A stretch of 64,000 nucleotides of DNA from CAYYWP01 sp050176585. GTDB taxonomy: Bacteria > Desulfobacterota > Binatia > HRBIN30 > CADEER01. The DNA lies in the NCBI GenBank assembly GCA_050176585.1, contig JBFXHX010000017.1:25810-89809 (forward strand). Reading direction: 5' to 3'. The position numbers were made by a program, and so were the translations under genes. This document shows positions 51,030 through 61,076 of this stretch, piece after piece. Under the pieces are notes generated by a model, which had not been told where the DNA came from, did no database searches, and saw nothing but the letters and a program-made list of their open reading frames with translations. The stretch's first letter is position 1; every line of letters begins with the position of its first letter.

Positions 51030-51223
51030 CCCCACTGCGGACTGTACTGTGCGGTTCCGCACATTCGCAATACGAAATGGCAGGTCGGGCCCAGAAGCCC
51101 AGGCGCGTGTTCCGAGCGATGGAGTTCGCCTTTTGCCACCGCGAGCCGCGAGATGTCCGTTGACTCGAACGCCGCCCTTCTGAATAGTCGGCGTCCCCAC
51201 ATCACCGTTCAGGAGTATTCGAC

Positions 51224-51871
51224 ATGAAGCTGTACAATCTCGACCTGAGCAACTTCGCCGCCAAGAGCCGGATCGCCATCTACGAAAAGGGCCTCGGCGT
51301 CGAAATGGTCGATCCGCCGGGTGGCCTCAGCTCGGCGGAGTACAAGCAGATCAACCCACTCGGCAAAATCCCGGCGCTCGTGCTCGACGATGGGCAGCTG
51401 ATCGCCGAGTCCGAGCTGATCAACGAGTACCTGGAGGACAAGTACCCCGAAAAGCCGCTGCTCCCGCGCGATGCCGAAGGGCGCGCCCGGGTGCGGGCGT
51501 TCACGCGCTATCACGATCTGTACCTGGAGCCCCCGTTGCGCGCGACGTTCCCGAAGCTGTTCGGCCAGCAACTGGACGAGAGCTTCATCCGGGAGAAGCT
51601 GGTGGAATTCGGGCGGCGGCTGGACCAGCTGGAGACGACGCTCGCGCCGAACGGCCCGTGGGCGACCGGCGAGATGTTCACGCTCGCCGACGCCGCGCTC
51701 ATCCCGACGCTGTTCCTCGCCTCCGGCGTTCTGCCGCAGTTCGGCGCCAAGGGCCCTCTCGAAGGGCGGCCGCGGCTGACCGCGTTGTGGGAGCGGGCGC
51801 AAACCCGGCCATCCACGAAGAAAGTCCTCACCGAGCAGCAAGCGGCTCTCACCGCGTTCATGAAGCGCTGA
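51224..51871 (+). CDS. Glutathione S-transferase family protein
   Basis: 215 residues; AGGAG precedes ATG 51224. Thioredoxin-fold N-domain with MKLYNLDLSNFAAKSRIAIY, NPLGKIPALVLDDGQLIAES (the cis-Pro and glutathione-binding ES), and helical C-domain with TLADAALIPTLFLASG. The active-site Ser position is in LSNFAAKSR. Resembles the broad bacterial GST/stringent-starvation type. Cytoplasmic; may conjugate or isomerise electrophiles, for instance in aromatic breakdown, though it is far from that operon. Confidence 0.92.
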   Translation: MKLYNLDLSNFAAKSRIAIYEKGLGVEMVDPPGGLSSAEYKQINPLGKIPALVLDDGQLIAESELINEYLEDKYPEKPLLPRDAEGRARVRAFTRYHDLYLEPPLRATFPKLFGQQLDESFIREKLVEFGRRLDQLETTLAPNGPWATGEMFTLADAALIPTLFLASGVLPQFGAKGPLEGRPRLTALWERAQTRPSTKKVLTEQQAALTAFMKR

Positions 51872-52089
51872 CGCACCGCAGCGGCGTTTCGATCCAGCGC
51901 CGCCCCGGGGTGCGGATGCATCCACCGCGTGCCGCGAGAAGCTCCGAAGCCTGCCGATCCGCGGCGGCAGGAGTCGGCGCGGCGTGCCCACACGCGCGCA
52001 GGCCTGGATGAGCGCAGAGGGTATGGAGCCGCGCCGTGCGCGCAGGCCCCCCTTGCGCCTCCGATTCCCGCGCGGCATTGGGGAGAGAT

Positions 52090-53712
<1,623 letters not shown>

Positions 53713-53731
53713 CCAGCGCCGCCGGTTCCGC

Positions 53732-54280
53732 TCAGTTCTCGCCGACGGCTCGCTCGACTTCGCGCAGATAATTGCGCAGCGCGGCGGCGGACGCGCTCGG
53801 GTTGCTCGCGATCTGATCACCGGTGCCCGCGAGGATCACCTCGGAGTACACGCGCTTTTCGCGGTCGAACCGGTACGCCACGTCGAGGCTGCCGATGCCT
53901 TCGCCATTGCCGTGTCCGCGCGTGATCGGCGCGCGCGACGCGCTGTCGATCATGCGTGCCATCTCGACCAGTTGCTGGAGGTCGACCGTGCCAATCTGCG
54001 TTGCGCCCCTGTGCTTGGTCAGCATGTCCCGCTCGCTCAGCTCGCCCGGTTTGAGCTTCTCCGGGTACCACGGCGTACCGCGCTGCGAGTAGCTCCACAC
54101 GCCGCCGTCGCCGTCGATGTACATGCCTTTGAGCTCGTAGCCCCACGTGAGGTTCAGGGAGTACGTCTCCAACACGACCGTGCCGGCGATGTCCGCGGTC
54201 GTGAGCGGCCGTTCGTCCTTGGATGCCGCGCTGCACGCGCCAATCAGCGCGACCACCAACCCCATCGAGATCCGCCGCAT
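53732..54280 (-). CDS. Small lipoprotein, function unknown
   Basis: 182 residues from ATG 54280, with AAGGAGGT upstream. Signal peptide MRRISMGLVVALIGAC, lipobox IGAC. Mature part: VLETYSLNLTWGYELKGMYI, DGDGGVWSYSQRGTPWYPEK, VDLQQLVEMARMIDSA, AYRFDREKRVYSEVILAG. No family recognised; likely periplasmic or outer-membrane anchored. Confidence 0.75.
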   Translation of the reverse strand: MRRISMGLVVALIGACSAASKDERPLTTADIAGTVVLETYSLNLTWGYELKGMYIDGDGGVWSYSQRGTPWYPEKLKPGELSERDMLTKHRGATQIGTVDLQQLVEMARMIDSASRAPITRGHGNGEGIGSLDVAYRFDREKRVYSEVILAGTGDQIASNPSASAAALRNYLREVERAVGEN

Positions 54281-54593
54281 GCCGCACAACCTCCTTCGCG
54301 ATTCGCACAGGCTACACCCATGACGAGCTCCGACCGGATCGCCGGACGGCGGTCCCATGCCGCCGATCACCGGCCTGACGCTCGCCCGCATGCTTCCCGG
54401 CTCACGCGGTCACGCTCGTAGCATGCGCCGGTGCGATACACACGCGTCCGTGGGTCCGCGCGCGCGATGTGCGTCGCTCGAGGCTAGGTGGATGCAGGCG
54501 GCGGCGCGTCGCCCGCACTGCCGCTAGCTCGCGCGATCCGGGCGGCGCGCCCAGCGCGTCTTTCTGCCCGCCCGCCGCGTTCGCCGTTTGCCG
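54281..54593. other. 313-base intergenic region, no gene seen
   Basis: GC-rich sequence between two minus-strand genes. It should hold the promoter of the small lipoprotein gene. I see no clear motif or conserved ORF. Confidence 0.35.
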
Positions 54594-56720
54594 TCACTGA
54601 CAGGCGGGAGGCTCGAGCGTGTAGAACTCGACGTTTGTCACGCCCGGACCGTAGGACCCCCGCGCGATCCCGAGCACCCCTGCCCGCGGCGCGGCGAAAT
54701 GCGGGCTCGAGCCCAGCGCATCCGCGCTCAGCTCGAACGGCTCGAGCACCAATCCGGTCTGCGCGTCCGCCCCGAGCAGCTCGTACACCGCGACCACGTT
54801 CCCGTTGGCGCCGCGGCTGGCGTACTGGGCGACCCAATCGATCCCCATCGGGTGCACCTGGGTGCTCCAGCGGTGTCCGGTCTTCTGCTGCGCAATGTCG
54901 ATCACGCGGTTCGCGATCAGCGTCGAAGCCTGTGACGTGCGTCGGAAGGTAGCGAAATTGATCTGCCAGGGCGCGGAGTGCGAGCGCGCCGAGTTCTCCG
55001 TCCAGATGGCGGCGAAGTGATTGCCGTTCCATGCAATGTCCGGGAACTCGTCCCACTTGTACTCCTTCGCCTGCACGACCTTCTTGTGACCGCTGATGAT
55101 ACCGCTCAGCGGCCAGTACTTGGTCATTACCCCGCCGTTCGCGATCGTGATGTCCTTGACGCTGAGCAGCGCAAAGCCGCTGCCATCGAATGCGCTGGCC
55201 GGATAGAACTGGTGGGTCAGGTCGAAGTCGACGAGGTTGGTGACGGCGCTCGTCGGCGAGCCGTTCGTGTCGAGCTTGAACGCATACGCGCAGGAGTGGC
55301 CGGCGCACTCGCCCTCGACGACGCCCATGAAACCGCCCGGGAACGCATCGAGATCGCCGTCGGATTCCTGATCGAACTGCGGATCGACGAACAGCGGCGG
55401 CCCGACCACATGCCGCCCGCTCAGCGCGCCGTCTAGGGTCATGTTGTGGTAGTACAGCGAGGAGTTCTCGGCGGTGAGCAGCGCGTAGCGGCCGGCGTTC
55501 CAGGCCACCATGTAATAGTGGGCGCGGAAGGCGATCTTGGGGATCGACGCGATCAGCTTCGGCGCCACCGTGATCTGGGCGTTGAAATCGACGTGCGCAT
55601 AGTACAGGCGCGCGAGCCTGCTGTTGTCCGGGTCGACGCGCAGCCAAAAGATGCCCCAGCCGGAGTCGGTCGGAACGGTTCTCGCCAACCATATCTCGCC
55701 GCCGGTCTGTTGGCTGACGAGCCGCGGAGCGGAGATGCCCCACGCGGCGCCGTTGGCGCACGGCGTCGTCGGCGTCGGCGTGGCGCTGAAGGTCAGCGTC
55801 GGCGTTTGGGTCCGCGTGCCCGTGCGCGTCGGCGTCGCCGTAATCGTCGATGGCGGAGCCACGGTGCTGGTGCGGGTCCGGGTCGGCGTCGAGGAGCGGG
55901 TAGGCGTTCGCGTATACGTAGGCGTGAAGGTGCGCGTCGGTGGTGGCGTGGACGTTTCGGTCGCGGTCGGCGTGCGGGTGCGCGTCGGAGAGAGCGTGCG
56001 CGTGGACGTCGCCACTGGCGAGGCCGTGTGTGATGGTGTCGCCGTCAGCCTCGGTGTCGCCGTGCGTGGCGGGGCCGCGGACTGCCAGTTGCCAGTGCAG
56101 TCGCCGAAGAGCACCGCGACGAAATCCTGACCGGTGGCCGGGGGACTCAACGGCTCGTAGGCGATCGCCCCCGGCGCGCATGGCGCTCCCATGCGGTGCG
56201 CAATCAGGCGCTGATTGGCTGCCGAATCCGGGTTGGGAAGAAATGCCCAGTCCGAGCCGCAGGCTTGCGCTACCGGCAGCCGCTGCAACGAACCAGCGAC
56301 AAGTTGCATGATTCGCGAGGCATCGAGGGCGCTGACCGTACCGTCCCCGGTGACGTCGCACGCGATCCGTTGCGCATCGCTGAAGCCGCGACTGCCGACT
56401 ACAGTTTGCAGCGCGTGTGTGGCGTCGAGCGTGCTGACCGCGCCATTCAACTCGCCCGTCTTTCTGGGCTCGATGGTCCAATCGCCCGTGCCCGCGCTAA
56501 CAAACTCGTAGGCACCACCTGCATCGGTCGTGGCTGCGCTCTGTCCAGTTCCGCTGAGCTCGACCACGACGTCCGGTACCGCGGCCGCGTTGGAGTAGTA
56601 CCGGACTTGACCGGACAGCGCTGGCGATTGCGCGTGAGTAGCTTCCGGCATAGCCGAGCTCAGAACGATCGATACGACGACTGCATTTAGGCCCGCGCGG
56701 CCCCCCGTGATGGACTTCAT
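54594..56720 (-). CDS. Secreted modular protein: CnaB-like, dockerin-like, Thr/Pro-rich linker, beta-rich C-terminus
   Basis: 708 residues from ATG 56720. Signal peptide ends near THA (about 30). Residues 33-85 form a CnaB/carboxypeptidase-regulatory-like fold (LSGQVRYYSNAAAVPDVVVE). Residues 88-145 contain two dockerin-like halves, GELNGAVSTLDATHALQTVV and CDVTGDGTVSALDASRIMQL; Ca-binding Asp/Asn are clear only in the second. A Cys-containing spacer follows, then TPTRTRT-rich linker (about 220-340), then about 370 residues of likely beta-propeller or sandwich (YYMVAWNAGRYALLTAENSS, DIAWNGNHFAAIW). Surface protein, function unknown. Confidence 0.78.
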   Translation of the reverse strand: MKSITGGRAGLNAVVVSIVLSSAMPEATHAQSPALSGQVRYYSNAAAVPDVVVELSGTGQSAATTDAGGAYEFVSAGTGDWTIEPRKTGELNGAVSTLDATHALQTVVGSRGFSDAQRIACDVTGDGTVSALDASRIMQLVAGSLQRLPVAQACGSDWAFLPNPDSAANQRLIAHRMGAPCAPGAIAYEPLSPPATGQDFVAVLFGDCTGNWQSAAPPRTATPRLTATPSHTASPVATSTRTLSPTRTRTPTATETSTPPPTRTFTPTYTRTPTRSSTPTRTRTSTVAPPSTITATPTRTGTRTQTPTLTFSATPTPTTPCANGAAWGISAPRLVSQQTGGEIWLARTVPTDSGWGIFWLRVDPDNSRLARLYYAHVDFNAQITVAPKLIASIPKIAFRAHYYMVAWNAGRYALLTAENSSLYYHNMTLDGALSGRHVVGPPLFVDPQFDQESDGDLDAFPGGFMGVVEGECAGHSCAYAFKLDTNGSPTSAVTNLVDFDLTHQFYPASAFDGSGFALLSVKDITIANGGVMTKYWPLSGIISGHKKVVQAKEYKWDEFPDIAWNGNHFAAIWTENSARSHSAPWQINFATFRRTSQASTLIANRVIDIAQQKTGHRWSTQVHPMGIDWVAQYASRGANGNVVAVYELLGADAQTGLVLEPFELSADALGSSPHFAAPRAGVLGIARGSYGPGVTNVEFYTLEPPACQ
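55740..56065. repeat. Low-complexity tandem DNA encoding Thr/Pro/Arg-rich linker
   Basis: Short imperfect repeats of GTCGGCGT/GTGCGGGT type, encoding TPT, TRT and PTRT units on the minus strand. Confidence 0.75.
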
Positions 56721-56801
56721 ATGATCTTTACCACGCAGGTGGGGCAGCAACCCAGATGCCAGCAACCCCCACCCCCGGTCAGCGCCCGTTAAAACAGCCC
56801 A

Positions 56802-56822
56802 CCGGGCGCGCAACGCGCCCGG
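56802..56822. terminator. Hairpin upstream of secreted-protein gene
   Basis: CCGGGCGCG, loop CAA, CGCGCCCGG, a perfect 9-pair stem 82 bases 5' of the secreted-protein start and downstream of the esterase stop on the same strand. Candidate terminator for the esterase transcript. Confidence 0.45.
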
Positions 56823-56869
56823 ATAGTGACGCTTCCCGTTTCTCCGTCATCGAGCGCGCCGCAGGCGCG

Positions 56870-56893
56870 CTGCGCGCGCTATAGCGCGCGCAG
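56870..56893. terminator. 24-base perfect palindrome after esterase gene
   Basis: CTGCGCGCGCTA followed by its exact reverse complement, 12 bases after the esterase stop. With the hairpin at 56802-56822 it makes two strong dyads in tandem. No T-tract. Confidence 0.5.
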
Positions 56894-56904
56894 TCACACG
56901 ATCA

Positions 56905-57843
56905 TCAGAAGCGTGCAAATGCTGCCCGCAGCTGTTCGCAGGCCTCCTGGTGCGCGACGCGCGCCTGATCGATCGCGTCCCCCATGCCGAAAAAGCCATG
57001 GATCATCCCCCCGTAGCGGCTGAGACGCACCGGCACGCCAGCTTCTTGCAACGCTCTGGCGTACTCCTCAGCCTCATCGCGCAGCGGATCGAACTCGGCG
57101 GTGATGACGAGCGCCGCAGGGAGGCCGGCGAGGTTTCTCTCCCGCAGTGGGGATGCGTATGGTTCGCCGGCGCGCGGCAGACCAGCACCGAGGTAATGGC
57201 CCCAGTACCAGCGCATATCCTCGGTGCTGAGCCAGTATCCCGCCGCATTGTCGCGGTACGACGCCGTGTCGAAACGCGCGTCCGTGACCGGGTAGATGAG
57301 CAGCTGGAACCGTAACGGCGGACCGCCGCGGTCGCGCGCCATCAACGCCGTCACCGTGGCGAGATTGCCGCCGGCACTGTCGCCACCCACGGCGACGCGA
57401 CGCGGATCGGCGCCGAGATCGCCCGCGTGTGCGACGGCCCAGCACATCGCGGCGTAGGCGTCCTCTGCGGCCGCGGGATATGGGTGCTCGGGGGCAAGTC
57501 GGTAGTCTACGGACACGACTACACACCCCGCATCATCTGCGAGCGCGCCAGCGATGCTGTCGTGCGTGTCCAGGCTTCCGATCACCCAACCGCCGCCGTG
57601 GAAATACACCAGCACCGGCAGCGGCTCTCGGCTGCTCGGGATATAGATGCGGACCGGGATGTCGCCAGCCGGACCGGACGCGCTGCGATTGGCGACCGCG
57701 GCAGCGAAGGTCGGCTTGCCGCGCAGGGCCACCAGCGACTCCAGCATGCGGCGCGCTTCGGGCACGGTGAGTCGGTGCGCCGGCTGGATGCCGAGCATGG
57801 TCAATCGGTCGAGAACGGCTTGTGCCTGCGGATCGAGTGGCAT
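56905..57843 (-). CDS. HSL-family (alpha/beta hydrolase fold-3) carboxylesterase
   Basis: 312 residues. Oxyanion motif HGGGW (His82), nucleophile elbow GDSAGG (Ser156), acid in ITAEFDPLRDEAE and His in GGMIHGFFGM: the full hormone-sensitive-lipase signature. Cytoplasmic, no signal peptide. Hydrolyses short-chain esters. Length is usual. The upstream gene on the same strand (a metal permease) ends 72 bases before, so a shared transcript is possible but not required. Confidence 0.93.
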   Translation of the reverse strand: MPLDPQAQAVLDRLTMLGIQPAHRLTVPEARRMLESLVALRGKPTFAAAVANRSASGPAGDIPVRIYIPSSREPLPVLVYFHGGGWVIGSLDTHDSIAGALADDAGCVVVSVDYRLAPEHPYPAAAEDAYAAMCWAVAHAGDLGADPRRVAVGGDSAGGNLATVTALMARDRGGPPLRFQLLIYPVTDARFDTASYRDNAAGYWLSTEDMRWYWGHYLGAGLPRAGEPYASPLRERNLAGLPAALVITAEFDPLRDEAEEYARALQEAGVPVRLSRYGGMIHGFFGMGDAIDQARVAHQEACEQLRAAFARF

Positions 57844-57915
57844 GCGTACCCCCGTCGGTTCGTGCGTGCTCGGAAGAGGCCTCTGGCGTTCTTAGCATCG
57901 GAAACTCGCCGGCAT

Positions 57916-58770
57916 TCAACCCGGCGCGCGCCGTCGGCTGCGCACGGCCCAGACGGCGGCCACCAGCACGGCCTGCACCGCGACCGCCATCTGTCCGGGC
58001 GGATCGTCGAAGTGATTGGCGAGGACGAAACCGACCGCGCTGCACGCAATGGCGATCAGCGGTGCGACCCAAAACAGCGATGCGGTTTCCCGGCAGAGCG
58101 CCGCGGCCGCCATCGCCGGCAGCACCAGGCAGCCGAAGGTATATAGGAGACCGGTGACGCGCATCGCCAGGCCCACCACCAGGCCGAGCCAGACGGCCAG
58201 GGCCGTTCGCCAACCGGTCGTGCGCATGCCGACGGCGGCCGCCATCGCGGGATCGCTGGCAAACAACATCAGCCGATCGCGCGCGGCCCATACGGCGATT
58301 ACCGCGGTCGCGGTCAGCGCAGCGAACACCAACACGTCCATCGGGGTCGCACCGATGATGCTCGACGACACCAGGTGCTCGATCTCCTCCAGACCGTGCG
58401 GGCTGTGCGCCAGCACCAGAATGGCCAGACTTCCGGCGGCCAGAAACACCCAACCGGTCGCCGCCTCGCGCGCGCCACTGGGTCCCTCGCGCGCCGTGAT
58501 CAGCGCCGCCGCGATCGCGAAGCCGACGCCGATGAATGAGAGAACGCCGTGCGCGTGATCCCCGCCCAACACTTCGATGTGGAGCGCGGCGCCGAGCCAC
58601 ATGCCGAGCGCGATGCCCAGGGTCGACGCCTGCGCAACGGCCGCGCCGATGAAGATGTGGTTGCGCGCGACCACGATCACACCGCTCAAGCCGAGCAGCG
58701 CAGCGATGAGCCAACCAGCGAGATAGGCGTTGTGGAACAGCGCCCACGAGCGCAGGAATTCGGCAATCAC
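57916..58770 (-). CDS. znuB: Zinc/manganese ABC transporter permease, ZnuB-like
   Basis: 284 residues from GTG 58770, overlapping the ATPase stop as GTGA. About eight helices: LIAALLGLSGVIVVARNHIF, IGAAVAQASTLGIALGMWLG, FAALTATAVIAVWAA, and a C-terminal AVWLGLVVGLAMRVTGLLYT with FGCLVLPAMAAA, the ABC-3 family signature. A HGVL/GGDHAHG loop may touch the metal. No substrate-binding protein (ZnuA) is in the window, unlike standard operons; it may be elsewhere. Confidence 0.85.
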   Translation of the reverse strand: MIAEFLRSWALFHNAYLAGWLIAALLGLSGVIVVARNHIFIGAAVAQASTLGIALGMWLGAALHIEVLGGDHAHGVLSFIGVGFAIAAALITAREGPSGAREAATGWVFLAAGSLAILVLAHSPHGLEEIEHLVSSSIIGATPMDVLVFAALTATAVIAVWAARDRLMLFASDPAMAAAVGMRTTGWRTALAVWLGLVVGLAMRVTGLLYTFGCLVLPAMAAAALCRETASLFWVAPLIAIACSAVGFVLANHFDDPPGQMAVAVQAVLVAAVWAVRSRRRAPG

Positions 58771-59531
58771 GGAGCGGGCTCGGACCCCAGCGCGATTCCG
58801 TAGGCCCGCTCCAGCCGCGCCGGGCGCAACAACACGGCAGCCTCTCCCGACTCGATACCGGCTCCGTGGAAAAGCGCCACGTGTGTGGCATGCCGCCGCG
58901 CGAGGTGTAACGCGTGGGTGACGAACAAGACCGTCGTGCCCTGCTCGGCATGCAAAGCGGCGAGCAGATCCAGCACGCCGCGTTCGATCAGGAAATCCAA
59001 ATGGTTGGTCGGCTCGTCGAGGATGAGCAGCTGCGGCTCGCGCACGAGTGCCCGCGCGACGAGCGCGCGCTGGCGCTGGCCGCCGGAGAGCTCCCAATAG
59101 CTGCTGCGCTCGAGGTTTGTGAGGCCTGCGTGCGCGAGTGCCCGCGCCACGCGCGCGCGGCGCTCGTCCGGGCGCAGTCGCACTCCCACGAGCCCGAGCC
59201 CGACGAACTCGCGCACCGTGGTCGGCAGGATTGGATTGAGCATGCTGCGCTGCGGCACGAAGCCGATCGCGGCCCGATCGCGCAACGCGGGATGCATCTC
59301 CAGCACGCCGCGGGCCGCCGGCAGGTCCCCGAGGATGGCGCGCAGGAGCGTGGTCTTGCCGGTGCCGTTCGGCCCCAAGAAAAACCAGAACTGGCCGCGG
59401 CTGATCGTGAGATCGACGTCGCGTAACACCGGCGTGTCTCCGTACGCGAGCGTGAGATCGCGCATGACTAGCAAGGCGCCAGCGCGAGCGTCTTCCGATC
59501 CGCCCTGTGGGACTGTACTGCTCGGCGTCAC
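58767..59531 (-). CDS. znuC: Metal ABC transporter ATPase, ZnuC-like
   Basis: 254 residues. Walker A GPNGTGKTTLL, signature LSGGQRQRALVARAL, Walker B LLILDEPTNHLD, H-loop VTHALHLA. Residues 1-22 precede the conserved core; ATG 59465 is an alternative start. The VPQRSMLNPILPTTVREFVG segment fits zinc/manganese ABC ATPases. First gene of a two-gene operon with the ZnuB-like permease, and divergent from a ribbon-helix-helix protein. Confidence 0.88.
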   Translation of the reverse strand: MTPSSTVPQGGSEDARAGALLVMRDLTLAYGDTPVLRDVDLTISRGQFWFFLGPNGTGKTTLLRAILGDLPAARGVLEMHPALRDRAAIGFVPQRSMLNPILPTTVREFVGLGLVGVRLRPDERRARVARALAHAGLTNLERSSYWELSGGQRQRALVARALVREPQLLILDEPTNHLDFLIERGVLDLLAALHAEQGTTVLFVTHALHLARRHATHVALFHGAGIESGEAAVLLRPARLERAYGIALGSEPAP

Positions 59532-59676
59532 GCGCCGCTCGCTACCACACGGAAATCAACGCCCGCAATGCGCCGGTCGATTCCACTGTTGCATTCTGCT
59601 ATCGCGTTCAGTAGCAAGGCGCGTGATGCTGGCCGGGCGGCTGGCGACCGGGGGCTTGAAGCAAAAGGGGCAATCT

Positions 59677-59937
59677 ATGTCGACGCGTGCAGATATTCGT
59701 TTGGCCGATCTCGAACGGCGCAAAGTACCCAGCAAGTTGATGAACGTGAAGGTTCCGGACAATGTCAGCGACGGCATCGACCGGGTGGCACAGGAGCTGA
59801 GCTGCTCGAAGACCGCGGTCGTCATCGCGCTGCTCAATGAAGGCCTGGATGTCGCGCGCGCGACCTTGCCGGCGCGCGCACCGCGCAACAAGCGCCCGCG
59901 CCGCGGGCGCCCGCCGCGTCCGCTGCCCAACTCGTAA
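59677..59937 (+). CDS. Ribbon-helix-helix-like small DNA-binding protein with basic tail
   Basis: 86 residues from ATG 59677, with AAAAGGGG upstream. VPSKLMNVKVPDNVSDGIDR then VAQELSCSKTAVVIALLNEG fits the beta-alpha-alpha plan of Arc/MetJ/CopG repressors. The last 20 residues are very basic with an AT-hook-like RGRPPRP. It is read divergently from the ZnuC-like ATPase across 145 bases, so it could regulate that promoter; no zinc-binding cluster is obvious. Confidence 0.65.
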   Translation: MSTRADIRLADLERRKVPSKLMNVKVPDNVSDGIDRVAQELSCSKTAVVIALLNEGLDVARATLPARAPRNKRPRRGRPPRPLPNS

Positions 59938-60169
59938 CGGCACCGGCGCCGTCTCGGTTAAGATTCCGCATAGCAAGTGCCATCTTTGCCGCGACTAGAT
60001 TCCACCTGGGTTTTCCGCTTCCAAATAGCCGCATCGCCCACCGCGCGCGCTTTGTGGCCGTTGCACGGGAGCGCTGTCCCGGCGGCACTCACTGCTCGGG
60101 CACCGGATCGCGCGGGCACCCGTCGTCGCGCCGCCGAAGGCGCGCTGCGGTGCTCGCGATCATCGACGC

Positions 60170-60916
60170 TCAATGCGCGTGGGGAATCAACGTGCCCATC
60201 GCGGCGATCAGCAGCACGCCTGCAAAGAACGAAATGGTGCCGAGCCACGCATCGCGCGTGCCGGCGTGGTGCAGCTCCGGCATCAAGTCGGTAGCCGCCA
60301 CATAGACGAACATTCCCGCGGTCGCGGCCATGAACCACGAGAGGTGCTGTTCGACCGGGCCCTGAAACCATCCGCAGGTAACCGCGCCAGCGACCGCAGC
60401 CAACCCGGACAGCGTGTTGAGCAGGAGCGCTGAGCGGCGGCTGAACCGGCTGCTGATCAGCACGCCATAATCCGCGATCTCCTGCGGGATCTCGTGAGCC
60501 GCGATCGCGAGCGTCGTGGTGATGCCGAGTGCTGGGTCGATGAGAAACGTGGCCGCGATCGCGATACCATCGATGAAGTTGTGCAGCGTGTCGCCGACTA
60601 GGATCAGATAGCCCGACGGCAGCGCATGGCTCTCGTCGATCTGGTGATCGTGGGTCGCGTGCAGCACGCGCTCCAGCACGAAGAACGCCGCCATCGCGGC
60701 GAGCGTGGCTGTGAATACGTTGCCACTCTGCTCGTGGCGATCGAGTGCTTCGGGCAGGATGTTCAGAAACGTCGTCGCCAACAGCACGCCTGCGGCAAAG
60801 CTCATGAAGAACATGCCCCGCCGCGCGGACCATTTCGTGAAGAAGAAGACGATCCCGATGAGGGAGATTGCGCTCACCAGTACGGTGGCGATGAGGGCCT
60901 GGGTCAGCGGCAACAT
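60170..60916 (-). CDS. ZIP-family divalent metal transporter
   Basis: 248 residues with about eight helices. Metal-site motifs HNFIDG (in GDTLHNFIDGIAIAATFLID) in helix IV and HEIPQE (in LAIAAHEIPQEIADYGVLIS) in helix V are intact; a His-rich loop HATHDHQIDESHAL lies between helices III and IV. Imports zinc or iron/manganese across the inner membrane. With the ZnuC/ZnuB-like pair 1.2 kb away, the area gathers two metal uptake systems. Confidence 0.93.
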   Translation of the reverse strand: MLPLTQALIATVLVSAISLIGIVFFFTKWSARRGMFFMSFAAGVLLATTFLNILPEALDRHEQSGNVFTATLAAMAAFFVLERVLHATHDHQIDESHALPSGYLILVGDTLHNFIDGIAIAATFLIDPALGITTTLAIAAHEIPQEIADYGVLISSRFSRRSALLLNTLSGLAAVAGAVTCGWFQGPVEQHLSWFMAATAGMFVYVAATDLMPELHHAGTRDAWLGTISFFAGVLLIAAMGTLIPHAH

Positions 60917-61076
60917 AGATCAGCCGCCCATATCCGGGCGCGCGCTGCAGGACAAAGGGGGTGTCCAAAGGTCCGCGGCATGCCAGCCGCGGCGGCCACC
61001 GATGCTGCGCGCCGAACCGCGCCGGGGCGCTCATCTGCCCCCCGCGCAACGCGGCGACGACCGCGGAGCCACGTTG

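Noticed and set aside
50037..51227. Plus-strand frame of 396 codons over the lipoprotein gene
   Set aside because: Antisense to a gene with a signal peptide, lipobox and the genome's typical linker.
55740..56065. Repetitive DNA resembling a CRISPR or minisatellite array
   Set aside because: Repeats are short, imperfect and in frame with the Thr/Pro linker; no spacers, no cas genes.
54484..56481. Minus-strand frame of 665 codons overlapping the modular secreted protein
   Set aside because: Out of frame on the same strand; lacks a signal peptide, and its His/Asp repeats come from the Thr/Pro repeat DNA read in another frame.
59532..59676. Zur or Fur box upstream of the ZnuC-like gene
   Set aside because: Only a weak ACTG...CAGT dyad is present; it does not resemble known Zur or Fur consensus sites.
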